DNA from: Nitrospira sp.
GTDB lineage: Bacteria > Nitrospirota > Nitrospiria > Nitrospirales > Nitrospiraceae
Length of the DNA stretch: 9,000 nt
Assembly: GCA_020697375.1 (NCBI GenBank)
Contig: JAJFBJ010000122.1
Coordinates: 1-9,000, forward strand
Direction of reading: 5' to 3'
Below are positions 1 through 6,511 of this stretch, in pieces. The notes under the pieces were generated by a model, which saw nothing but the letters and a program-made list of their open reading frames with translations, searched no databases and was not told the DNA's origin. A program made the position numbers and the translations under genes. Every line of letters starts with the position of its first letter. Position 1 is the first letter of the stretch.

Positions 1-202
1 CGAACTGTTCCCACCACCGATCCTCCGGCCACTGTTGAAGCCGGCTCGTCACCTCCTCCAACGTTTCCTTCATCTCCGGCGGTTCGAGATATTCCGCCGG
101 CGGGTCGCCTTTCGGAATCCAGGCGCAACTCCCGAAGAACAGCGCGCAGCCGATCCCCAGACCGATTCGCAACCGCCGCTCCGTCTTGCAACGCAACATC
201 AT
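1..202 (-). CDS. RND/NodT-type outer-membrane efflux lipoprotein, N-terminal fragment (runs off the left edge)
   Basis: This is the first 67 codons of an outer-membrane factor, the TolC-like channel through which inner-membrane pumps expel substrates. The start at 202 overlaps the MFS stop as ATGA and has GAGGAG five bases upstream; a second ATG follows at 199. Residues 1-26 form a lipoprotein signal: basic Arg/Lys residues, a hydrophobic stretch (about 13-24) and a lipobox-like F-G-S-C with Cys26 as the lipidation site. The mature start then runs through a Pro/Glu-rich linker to an R-W-W-E-Q-F motif at 62-67, typical of the NodT family just before its first periplasmic helix. Overlap with the permease gene implies a joint efflux system. 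A membrane-fusion (HlyD/EmrA) gene would be expected next but lies outside the window. The family call rests on the N-terminus alone. Confidence 0.72.
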   Translation of the reverse strand, partial: MMLRCKTERRLRIGLGIGCALFFGSCAWIPKGDPPAEYLEPPEMKETLEEVTSRLQQWPEDRWWEQF

Positions 203-1797
203 GGCATCTCCTCGATCAGCGCTTCAGCGCGCATTTCCCGCAACTCCTCGGCAGCCGTCGGCGCCAACGGCAAATGAGTCGGATGGGCCAACCAGACGAA
301 CAGGGCCAATCCGACGAACAGATAACTGGCGAGCAGAAATGCGTCGCTCACGCTGAGAAGCGCCGCGCCTTGTTTGATCAGCCCCGCAAGCTTGGCTTGC
401 ACCTCCGGGGGACTCAGTCCCGCCGCGCTCAATTTAGCCGCCAATTGTCCCATCGGGTCGAAGGAGATCGATTGCCGTCCGCCGAAGTGATCGGCCAGAT
501 GCAACTGATGAAAATGCGTTCGACGAAAGACCACGATGCCTTGAAATGTGATCCCGAATGCGCCGGCCGCAACCCGCAATAAATTGGCGACCTCGGCCGC
601 TCGCATGACCAGCGGACCGGACAGGCCATGCAATGTGAGGACGGTGACGGGCGTAAAGAACGATCCCAGAAACACGCCCTCCAAGACCATGGGCCAGAAC
701 AGCTCTTCGTACGAGTGGGGGTCGTCATACAATCCGATCCAATAGAATGTCCCGGCAAACCCGAGACTATTGAGGCAGATCAGCCAGCGCGCATCGACGT
801 ACTTGCAGAGTAGGTGCATCACCGCGATGGCCGGCGCCCCCAGCAGAACCATTGGGAGCAGCGCCAGGCCGGCTAATTTTGAGGAATATCCCAGAATCAG
901 CTGAATCTGCACGATCAGCAGCGACAACAATCCCTGAATTGAAAAGAAGCCCAGTGTGAGACTGATGACCCCGATTACGAAATTGCGATGCAGGAAGAGG
1001 CGAAGATCAAGGATCGGATGTCGTTCGCCGAGTTCCCAGATGACGAAACAGGGGAAGGCCACCAGGAGAATGATGGCGCAGGCCTGGACAAAGGGCGAGT
1101 CCCACCAATCGAAATCGTTCCCCATGTTGAGCATCGTCTGAAGCCCCAACAACAGCAGGGCAAGCAACAGGAATCCCACGAAGTCGAAGCGCCCGTACTG
1201 ACGCCGAAAGCCCCGGCCGTACAACAAGGCGCCGAGGGTGCCGATAATCACAAGCGTCAGCACGAAATCCAGATAGAACAGAAACCGCCACCCGAGCACA
1301 TAGGCAATGTAACCGCCCACCGGCATCCCGATCGTGAAGGGCGTAATACTGAACAATCCCCAGACCGTGAGCGCAACCGCCTTCAGCCGCTTGGGGTATT
1401 CGTTCAGCAACATCGATTGGGCCAAGGGCAGCGTAATACCGCCGGCAATGCCTTGCACAATTCGAGCGGGAACGAACTGGGCCAGCGTTTGACTGCCCCC
1501 GCATAGATATGACGCCACGCTGTACACCATGAATGCCGCGATCAGCAGCCGATAGTCGCCGATCCGCCCGGACAAATAACGCGAAAGAGGAAAGCCCAGG
1601 GCCAGCCCCACCATGAAGTCGGTTTGGGCCCAGGTCACAAAACTGGGCAATACCGCGCCCAAGTCTCCCGCCACATGCGGCAACAGTGCGATATAGGAAC
1701 CGGCGTTGAACAGGACGACGACGTGCGCCAGGCCCAGCACGGCATTGAAAAGCACGAACCGCCATCCATGCAACCGTCTCTGATATACCGTCGCCAT
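199..1797 (-). CDS. DHA2-family (EmrB-type) 14-TM MFS efflux permease
   Basis: An inner-membrane proton-driven exporter of the major facilitator superfamily, 532 residues, the usual size of 14-helix DHA2 members. Visible landmarks are a motif A-like S-G-R-I-G-D-Y-R loop (76-83), A-R-I-V-Q-G (111-116), a motif C-like stretch ending G-M-P-V-G-G (157-162), W-R-F-L-F-Y-L-D (170-177) and the L-R-L-F-L-H-R-N-F loop (265-273) common in DHA2 proteins. A long polar loop (about 425-480) precedes the last helix, as in EmrB. The usual DHA2 helix-1 motif D-x-T-I-V-N-x-A-L-P is replaced by N-A-G-S-Y-I-A-L-L-P (31-40), so it is a divergent member and its substrate cannot be read from sequence. It lies 17 bp after the FNT gene. 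Its AAGGAG Shine-Dalgarno overlaps the FNT stop codon but is rather far (about 13 nt) from the ATG. The ATGA overlap with an outer-membrane factor suggests a tripartite EmrAB-TolC-like pump. Confidence 0.88.
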   Translation of the reverse strand: MATVYQRRLHGWRFVLFNAVLGLAHVVVLFNAGSYIALLPHVAGDLGAVLPSFVTWAQTDFMVGLALGFPLSRYLSGRIGDYRLLIAAFMVYSVASYLCGGSQTLAQFVPARIVQGIAGGITLPLAQSMLLNEYPKRLKAVALTVWGLFSITPFTIGMPVGGYIAYVLGWRFLFYLDFVLTLVIIGTLGALLYGRGFRRQYGRFDFVGFLLLALLLLGLQTMLNMGNDFDWWDSPFVQACAIILLVAFPCFVIWELGERHPILDLRLFLHRNFVIGVISLTLGFFSIQGLLSLLIVQIQLILGYSSKLAGLALLPMVLLGAPAIAVMHLLCKYVDARWLICLNSLGFAGTFYWIGLYDDPHSYEELFWPMVLEGVFLGSFFTPVTVLTLHGLSGPLVMRAAEVANLLRVAAGAFGITFQGIVVFRRTHFHQLHLADHFGGRQSISFDPMGQLAAKLSAAGLSPPEVQAKLAGLIKQGAALLSVSDAFLLASYLFVGLALFVWLAHPTHLPLAPTAAEELREMRAEALIEEMP

Positions 1798-1814
1798 CGC
1801 CGAGTTCCCGCTCC

Positions 1815-2693
1815 TTAAAACGAGTGAGAATATCCTGGTTGTTCAGCCTGTGATTGTGCCTGCCCGACCGGGATTACCGCCGGAGCAGGTTGCGCCGAAG
1901 GCCCGGACGCATGATGCGCCGCGTAAATCGCCAACCCGGTAAAGAGCATTCCTCCGACCAGATTCCCCAGCGTCACCGGAATCTGATTCCACAACCACCA
2001 GGTCGAGACGCTGATATTACCCCCCAGCAACATGCCGACGGGAATCAGAAACATGTTCACGACCGCGTGCTCGAACCCCTGTGAAAAGAACAGCAATGTC
2101 GGTCCCCATATCGCGAGTATTTTCCCGGAAAAGGACGTCGACATATAGGCCGCGACGACGGCCAGACTGACCATCCAGTTACAGAGCATCCCTTTGGTAA
2201 ACACGGCGAGAAGGCCTGCTGACCCATGAGACGCATAGTAATTGGTCTTGGCCTCGGCAACGGCGATGAGTTTCGTACCGACCGCATTGATCTGCGCATC
2301 TCCCGCCGTGGTCAGGGCAATCGCGAACAACCCCGCGTACAAGACGCTGCCCAAGAGATTGCCCAGGAAGACCCAGCCCATGTTGGCAAGCACATGACGG
2401 AGACCGGCGTTCTTCTGACCATCGGCTGCCGCGACGGGGAGAAGCGCGAAACTTCCCGTAATAATCTCGGCGCCGAGCAGAATGGCCAGGGCCAAGCCGA
2501 ACGGAAAGAGGAGGCTGCCGATAATCCAATAGCCCGTTTCAACCGCCACGGTCACGGCCATGCTCGTTCCGATGCCCAGATAGGCGCCGGCTAACATGCC
2601 GCGAAGCAGGAGCTGGCGGGGCGGCAAACTCAGCTTCAAGGCGCCGCCTGCCAGCATGCTGTCCACTACGCCGTATGGCTTCACATAGTCCAT
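1815..2693 (-). CDS. Formate/nitrite transporter (FNT) family channel, FocA/NirC-like
   Basis: A 292-residue pentameric inner-membrane channel that passes small monovalent anions such as nitrite or formate; family members are about 250-290 residues. FNT signatures are clear: G-A-Y-L-G-I-G in helix 1 (36-42), L-G-A-E-I-I-T-G-S-F (73-82, the Glu/Thr loop), W-V-F-L-G-N-L-L-G (107-115), F-T-K-G-M-L-C-N-W (165-173) with the conserved pore Lys167, and G-F-E-H-A-V-V-N-M-F (206-215) with the central His209. Both gating residues are present, so the channel should work. The C-terminus (about 262-292) is a Pro/Ala/Gln-rich tail of low complexity. The start is fixed by an AAGGAGGA Shine-Dalgarno six bases upstream. 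It is first in an operon with an MFS permease and an outer-membrane factor, and lies divergent to an NtrC-type two-component system behind a sigma-54-like promoter. Formate and nitrite cannot be told apart from the sequence; nitrite would be my guess if the host is a nitrifier. Confidence 0.9.
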   Translation of the reverse strand: MDYVKPYGVVDSMLAGGALKLSLPPRQLLLRGMLAGAYLGIGTSMAVTVAVETGYWIIGSLLFPFGLALAILLGAEIITGSFALLPVAAADGQKNAGLRHVLANMGWVFLGNLLGSVLYAGLFAIALTTAGDAQINAVGTKLIAVAEAKTNYYASHGSAGLLAVFTKGMLCNWMVSLAVVAAYMSTSFSGKILAIWGPTLLFFSQGFEHAVVNMFLIPVGMLLGGNISVSTWWLWNQIPVTLGNLVGGMLFTGLAIYAAHHASGPSAQPAPAVIPVGQAQSQAEQPGYSHSF

Positions 2694-2697
2694 TGCA

Positions 2698-2705
2698 TCC
2701 TCCTT
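2698..2705 (-). promoter_or_regulatory. Strong Shine-Dalgarno of the FNT gene
   Basis: Read on the minus strand this is AAGGAGGA, then six bases to the ATG at 2693. It fixes the FNT start. Just upstream, TCGCAA (2708-2713) and TTGCGA (2728-2733) could pair across a 14-base loop in the mRNA leader; whether this matters is unknown. Confidence 0.7.
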
Positions 2706-2775
2706 GTTCGCAATTCAACGCATTTCTTTGCGATTCGCCGTTCTGCTCGCAGAGATCTTCATGATTCCTATGTTG

Positions 2776-2791
2776 AGCAAGCAGCATGCCC
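2776..2791 (-). promoter_or_regulatory. Candidate sigma-54 (-24/-12) promoter for the FNT-MFS-OMF operon
   Basis: On the minus strand the bases read GGGCATGCTGCTTGCT. Against the known consensus TGGCACG-N4-TTGCW this matches 10 of 12 informative positions, including the invariant GG and GC spaced by exactly ten bases. The predicted start would be near 2765, giving a leader of about 70 nt before the FNT ATG. The nearest regulator, across the divergent region, is an NtrC-class activator with an intact GAFTGA loop, the class needed to open sigma-54 promoters. Found by eye, without a matrix score. Confidence 0.55.
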
Positions 2792-2794
2792 CGC

Positions 2795-2989
2795 CTATCC
2801 CCATTGCTCCAACAGCCCTGAGACGACGGCGCGCAGTCTCCTTTCCTCCTTATGAAACCATTGCTCGGTTGGAATCACGGATGATTCGACAGCCTGAATA
2901 CGGGCGGGATCGCACGGCCGCACGGTGCGAAATCGCTCAACGCGCGCACAGGAGGCAAAATTTCCGATCTGATACAAGGCGACACTCAT
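2795..2989 (-). CDS. Possible 64-residue hypothetical protein (weak)
   Basis: An open frame upstream of the FNT promoter on the same strand, from an ATG at 2989 to TAG at 2795; a TTG at 3025 could extend it by 12 residues. The product has no recognised motif, signal peptide or membrane span. Its C-terminal third is charged and probably helical, and the tripeptide E-Q-W occurs twice, near residues 42 and 61. There is no convincing Shine-Dalgarno before either start. It overlaps the half-site cluster at 2910-2949 and ends four bases before the sigma-54-like promoter, so the stretch may simply be regulatory DNA. Codon third positions are mostly G/C, as in neighbouring genes, which is the only point in its favour. 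Confidence 0.22.
   Translation of the reverse strand: MSVALYQIGNFASCARVERFRTVRPCDPARIQAVESSVIPTEQWFHKEERRLRAVVSGLLEQWG
2910..2949. promoter_or_regulatory. Cluster of CGCAC/GTGCG half-sites, candidate enhancer for the NtrC-type regulator
   Basis: Four half-sites lie in 40 bp: CGCAC at 2911-2915, 2919-2923 and 2945-2949, and GTGCG at 2925-2929. The middle pair forms a perfect palindrome, CGCACGGTGCG (2919-2929), and TCGCAC/GTGCGA (2910-2915, 2925-2930) forms a wider one. The cluster sits roughly 120-170 bp upstream of the sigma-54-like promoter at 2776-2791, the usual distance for enhancers bound by NtrC-class activators. The assignment is inferred from position and symmetry. Confidence 0.35.
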
Positions 2990-3059
2990 CCCGTATGGAT
3001 TGAGTGATTCGTTCCGCAATGGCAAGCCCGATGTGCGTGGAAGTGATCAGGCAGCGAGG

Positions 3060-3089
3060 TTGCACATGGACAGCCGCGAAGACTACGAT
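3060..3089 (+). promoter_or_regulatory. Candidate sigma-70-type promoter of the CHASE3 kinase gene
   Basis: TTGCAC (3060-3065) and TACGAT (3084-3089) are spaced by 18 bases and would start transcription near 3096, shortly before a TTG start at 3112. Each box is an imperfect match. The -35 lies inside the 11-mer GGTTGCACATG (3058-3068), which recurs at the same distance upstream of the second kinase gene. Confidence 0.3.
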
Positions 3090-3111
3090 ATCTCCGGAGA
3101 CTGAGAGCCCT

Positions 3112-5067
3112 TTGAGTGATCTGCTGAGCAATCTTCCCATCGCCCGCAAGCTCTTTCTTGCGTCGGTCATTCCTGCGCTGACCGTCCTCATCCTGAGCAT
3201 TCTGACCTATCGCAGCGTCACGACCTTCTCCGATGATGAAGGCCAGCTCAACGATATTTATTATTCCCAGCGGCTGGCGTCGGAATACCTACGGCTGATC
3301 GTTGACCTTGAAACCGGATTTAGAGGTTTCGTGCTGACGAGCCAGGAACATTACCTATTTCCCTATCGAACCGCTCAGGACCATGTCCTGAACCTGGGGC
3401 GAACTTTGGAGGCGCAAGTCTCTCAATATGAAGATCAGCAATTGCTCATCCTGTCCATCCAGCGACTGGTCAGGCAGTTCATCGAGGAAAAAGAGCTCTT
3501 GATCGATGCCGTGAAGGCGGAACACACGAGCGAGGCGCGGATCTACATCGAAGAGGGCAAGGGACGCTCATTGATGCTGAGGATCAGGCAAGACCTGGGC
3601 CGATTCGAGCATCTCGCGCAGGCCGCGCTGAACAGCAAACTGGCGAAAATCGCCCAAGACCGGGACGAGATGCTGATGACCATTCTGGGAGGCGGCCTGT
3701 TCGCGTTGATTTCCATGATGGGCACGTTGCATTTCATCGCGCATTCCATTACGACCCCGCTCGAACGCCTGGCCAAAGCGGTGGTGGCATCCGACACCAA
3801 TCCCGTCCCCCGGGTTCCGGTCATGACGAGAACGGATGAAATCGGCAATTTATCGCGGGTCATGCATGCCATGAGCTCCGCCATCCATTCCCATGTCGCC
3901 GCAGTGGAACAGTCCGAAGCCAGCCAGCGCCAACTGAACCAGGACCTCGCGAGTTCGGAATCCAAGTACCGGAGCATCGTGGATCACGCGCCGTTCGGCA
4001 TTTTTACCACACAAGGGATGACCCTTATCTTCAGCAATCGATACAACAGCCTCCTCGCCGGGCTCGACCCCCGAGAAGAAAAAGACCCGGATGCCGTCCG
4101 GCGCGCCATTCATCCCGATGATCGGGACCGGGTCGTGCAAGAATTTGCGGAAGCAGTGGCCGAAGGACGATCGTATGAAACGGTCTTCCGCTTTCTCCAT
4201 GCAGACGGCACTGTCCGCAAGGTCTTGAGCCGGCGTATCCCCATCCGTGACCATTCCGGACAGGTGGTGATGCACCAGGGATTCAATGTGGATATCACCG
4301 CGCTTGATCTCATGCAAACGCGCCTCAGCCGATCCGAACGGCTTGCGACGCTCGGGCAGGTGGCCGCCGGCATCGCGCACGAAATCAGGAACCCGCTGGT
4401 CGGCATCGGCTCGACGACATCCCTGCTGCTCGACGACATCGATCCGGACGACGCGCGACGACCCGATCTCGAAGTCATTTTGCATGAAACCAAACGCCTC
4501 GATCGCATCGTCAATCAGATCATCGACTATGCGCGCCCGCGCGAAATCGTGACGCTGACGTTCGACATGGCCCAATTGGTGCATGAAGTCATCAAGGTGC
4601 TGGACGAACCACTCACGCGCAAGCAGGTAACGATCGACTTCTCGGCCCCGGCTGTCTCGCACAACATCCAGGCCGATCGCGATCAATTCAAACAGATCCT
4701 TCTCAACGTGATTCAAAACGCCATTGAAGCGACCCCGCCCGGCGAGATCATCGACGTGACTCTGGTCCAGCAAATCCGAGGCGCAGAACCGGGCATTGAA
4801 ATCGCGGTCACCGATCGGGGAAGCGGAATCAGCTCTGCTCACCTGCCCCATGTGTTCGAACCGTTCTTCACCAGCGGAAAGCCGCGTGGAACGGGATTGG
4901 GGCTCGCCATCTGCCGTAACATTTTGGATGCGCATGGCGGAGACATTACCGTGGAAAGCGAATTGGGAGAGGGCACTACGTTTCGGGTATGGTGCCCCTT
5001 GCGGCAACAACCACCACGTATGCAGGGAGACGTGCACCATGCGGGCGACAATTTACGTTACAGATGA
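3112..5067 (+). CDS. Sensor histidine kinase, CHASE3-HAMP-PAS-HisKA-HATPase (NtrB/AtoS/ZraS-like output)
   Basis: A membrane sensor that autophosphorylates and should pass the phosphate to the NtrC-type regulator encoded next. From a TTG start it has 651 residues: helix 1 (about 13-33), a periplasmic CHASE3 domain (about 45-185) with the hallmark D-L-E-T-G-F-R-G-F-V-L-T (65-76), helix 2 (about 188-210), HAMP (210-265), PAS (about 283-400), H-box A-H-E-I-R-N-P with phospho-acceptor His423, N-box N-V-I-Q-N-A (532-537), D-R-G-S-G-I (568-573), F-E-P-F-F (582-586) and G-T-G-L-G-L-A (593-599). All catalytic boxes are intact. I chose TTG 3112 because the protein then begins right before the first membrane helix, with GGAG 12 bases upstream. 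The frame stays open to GTG 3004 (687 residues), but those extra residues look non-coding and lack a Shine-Dalgarno. The ligand of CHASE3 is unknown. It overlaps the regulator gene by 29 bp. Confidence 0.92.
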   Translation: MSDLLSNLPIARKLFLASVIPALTVLILSILTYRSVTTFSDDEGQLNDIYYSQRLASEYLRLIVDLETGFRGFVLTSQEHYLFPYRTAQDHVLNLGRTLEAQVSQYEDQQLLILSIQRLVRQFIEEKELLIDAVKAEHTSEARIYIEEGKGRSLMLRIRQDLGRFEHLAQAALNSKLAKIAQDRDEMLMTILGGGLFALISMMGTLHFIAHSITTPLERLAKAVVASDTNPVPRVPVMTRTDEIGNLSRVMHAMSSAIHSHVAAVEQSEASQRQLNQDLASSESKYRSIVDHAPFGIFTTQGMTLIFSNRYNSLLAGLDPREEKDPDAVRRAIHPDDRDRVVQEFAEAVAEGRSYETVFRFLHADGTVRKVLSRRIPIRDHSGQVVMHQGFNVDITALDLMQTRLSRSERLATLGQVAAGIAHEIRNPLVGIGSTTSLLLDDIDPDDARRPDLEVILHETKRLDRIVNQIIDYARPREIVTLTFDMAQLVHEVIKVLDEPLTRKQVTIDFSAPAVSHNIQADRDQFKQILLNVIQNAIEATPPGEIIDVTLVQQIRGAEPGIEIAVTDRGSGISSAHLPHVFEPFFTSGKPRGTGLGLAICRNILDAHGGDITVESELGEGTTFRVWCPLRQQPPRMQGDVHHAGDNLRYR

Positions 5068-6430
5068 CGAACCGGCGATTCGCACCGCCATCATCAAGCG
5101 CCTTTCGAGACGCCAGCATTCAGTTACAGGGTTTGAGTCCGGTGAAGATTTGATCCGGGCGGTCATGCAACATGTGCCTGACATCATTTTATTGGATCTG
5201 AAGATGCCCGGCATGGGTGGATTGGATGCCCTCCGGCAAATCCGTCCGATCGCTCCCCAAACCATTGTCATCATGTTGACCGCGTACGGCACGGTGGAAG
5301 ACGCGGTCGAAGCGATGCGGCTCGGCGCCTATGATTTCTTGATCAAGACCGTGGACCTTTCGGCAGTCGATCCAGTGATCGATCGGACCCTCGAATTTCT
5401 CGCGCTGCGCCACCGTCTCGAATTCTCGCTGGAGGACCAGAACAGTCCCTATGCCTTGTCTAACATTGAAGCCCGCAGTCCTGCCATGCAACTGCTGCTC
5501 GGGCAGGCGCGCGACGTGGCGCAGAATGCCAAATCGACGGTACTGCTGCAGGGCGAAACCGGAACCGGCAAAGAATTCCTTGCGCGCGTCCTCCACTGCA
5601 ACGGACCGCGCTCGACAGGGCCCTTTGTCGCCGTGAACTGCACGGCCATTCCGAAAGAACTGTTCGAAAGCGAATTGTTCGGGTACGAGCGCGGCGCCTT
5701 CACCGGCGCCCATCAGCGAAAGCGCGGATTGCTGGAAAAAGCCGAGGGCGGCACCTTGTTCCTGGATGAAATCGGCGATCTGGATCCGGCCATGCAAGCC
5801 AAACTGCTTCGGGTGTTGCAGGAACGGACGTTCCGGCGCTTGGGGGGAACGGAAGATCTGTCGGTGGACTTCCGCCTGATGACCGCGACCAATCGCGATC
5901 TCAAAAAAGAAACTGCGCGGGGAACCTTCCGCGAGGATCTGTACTTCCGCTTGAACGTAGTCACATTCGAACTGCCGCCGTTGCGCGTGCGAACGGAAGA
6001 TATTCTGCCATTGTGCAAGCAGGCGGTCATGCGGTTCGCAAAGGAATTTGGGAAAGAGGTCGTCGATATCGAGCCGGAGGCGCAGGAACTCCTGCAGCGA
6101 TACCACTATCCCGGCAATATTCGCGAACTTCAAAATATTATCGAACGGGCCATGATTCTCTGTCATGACAAGACCTTGACAGCCGGTTGCCTGCCACGGG
6201 AGCTGCATGACCAGGCCCCGCACATCGCCGTCGCCATGGCCCAGGGAGCCCATCCCTCCCTGCGCGTCGAAATGGTCCTCGGGCAGCAGACGCTGGCCGA
6301 TATCGAGTCAGCCTTGATCGAAGAAGTGGTTCGCCTATCGGATCACAATAAGACGCTCGCCGCCAAGCATCTGGGCTTGACGCGCTTCGCTCTCGATCGC
6401 CGGCTCAAGAAACAGATGGAACATGAATGA
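5039..6430 (+). CDS. NtrC-class sigma-54-dependent response regulator (REC-AAA+-Fis HTH)
   Basis: A 463-residue transcription activator, the usual size for NtrC/ZraR/AtoC proteins. The receiver domain (about 3-118) has acidic D9-D10, phospho-acceptor D53, T81 and K103; K103 is followed by Thr, not the usual Pro. The AAA+ domain has Walker A G-E-T-G-T-G-K-E (172-179), the sigma-54 contact loop G-A-F-T-G-A (219-224), Walker B G-T-L-F-L-D-E (238-244) and arginine-finger region residues R298 and R304. The C-terminus (about 416-463) is a Fis-type helix-turn-helix. Phosphorylation should drive oligomerisation, and ATP hydrolysis should open sigma-54 promoters. The ATG at 5039 has AGGGAG nine bases upstream and overlaps the kinase gene by 29 bp, implying translational coupling. 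The frame is open further upstream, but that part lies wholly inside the kinase gene. The likely local target is the sigma-54-like promoter of the divergent FNT operon. Confidence 0.95.
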   Translation: MRATIYVTDDEPAIRTAIIKRLSRRQHSVTGFESGEDLIRAVMQHVPDIILLDLKMPGMGGLDALRQIRPIAPQTIVIMLTAYGTVEDAVEAMRLGAYDFLIKTVDLSAVDPVIDRTLEFLALRHRLEFSLEDQNSPYALSNIEARSPAMQLLLGQARDVAQNAKSTVLLQGETGTGKEFLARVLHCNGPRSTGPFVAVNCTAIPKELFESELFGYERGAFTGAHQRKRGLLEKAEGGTLFLDEIGDLDPAMQAKLLRVLQERTFRRLGGTEDLSVDFRLMTATNRDLKKETARGTFREDLYFRLNVVTFELPPLRVRTEDILPLCKQAVMRFAKEFGKEVVDIEPEAQELLQRYHYPGNIRELQNIIERAMILCHDKTLTAGCLPRELHDQAPHIAVAMAQGAHPSLRVEMVLGQQTLADIESALIEEVVRLSDHNKTLAAKHLGLTRFALDRRLKKQMEHE

Positions 6431-6458
6431 CCGCGCTGTGGTCGGCCATTCAGGCGCC

Positions 6459-6489
6459 GGTTGCACATGCTCCGTCAGGGACGGATAAT
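6459..6489 (+). promoter_or_regulatory. Candidate promoter with palindrome in its spacer, upstream of the NarX-like kinase
   Basis: TTGCAC (6461-6466) and GATAAT (6484-6489, five of six consensus bases) are spaced by 17 bases, with a predicted start near 6496, 16 bases before the kinase ATG. The spacer and first -10 bases hold TCCGTC-AGG-GACGGA (6471-6485), a perfect 6-bp inverted repeat. A regulator bound there would block or reset the promoter. The -35 lies in the 11-mer shared with the first kinase gene. Confidence 0.42.
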
Positions 6490-6511
6490 CATATGGTAAG
6501 TAAGGTGCAAG

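Noticed and set aside
3004..3111. N-terminal extension of the CHASE3 kinase from GTG 3004 or ATG 3019/3031
   Set aside because: No Shine-Dalgarno before these codons, the added residues look unlike coding sequence, and the extension would cover the candidate promoter and the shared 11-mer. TTG 3112 begins directly before the first membrane helix.
4796..5038. Upstream extension of the NtrC-type regulator
   Set aside because: These 81 codons lie entirely within the kinase ATPase domain in another frame. The receiver fold begins right at ATG 5039, which has a good Shine-Dalgarno.
3543..6253. Long open frames antisense to the kinase and regulator genes (for example 3850-5040 and 5189-6253 on the minus strand)
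   Set aside because: They lie opposite genes with complete domain signatures and show no motifs of their own; they are shadows caused by G/C-rich third codon positions.
6493..6510. Second sigma-54-like match (TGGTAAG-TAAG-GTGCA) before the NarX-like kinase
   Set aside because: It has the GG-N10-GC spacing, but transcription would start inside the gene, downstream of the ATG at 6512 and its ribosome-binding site.
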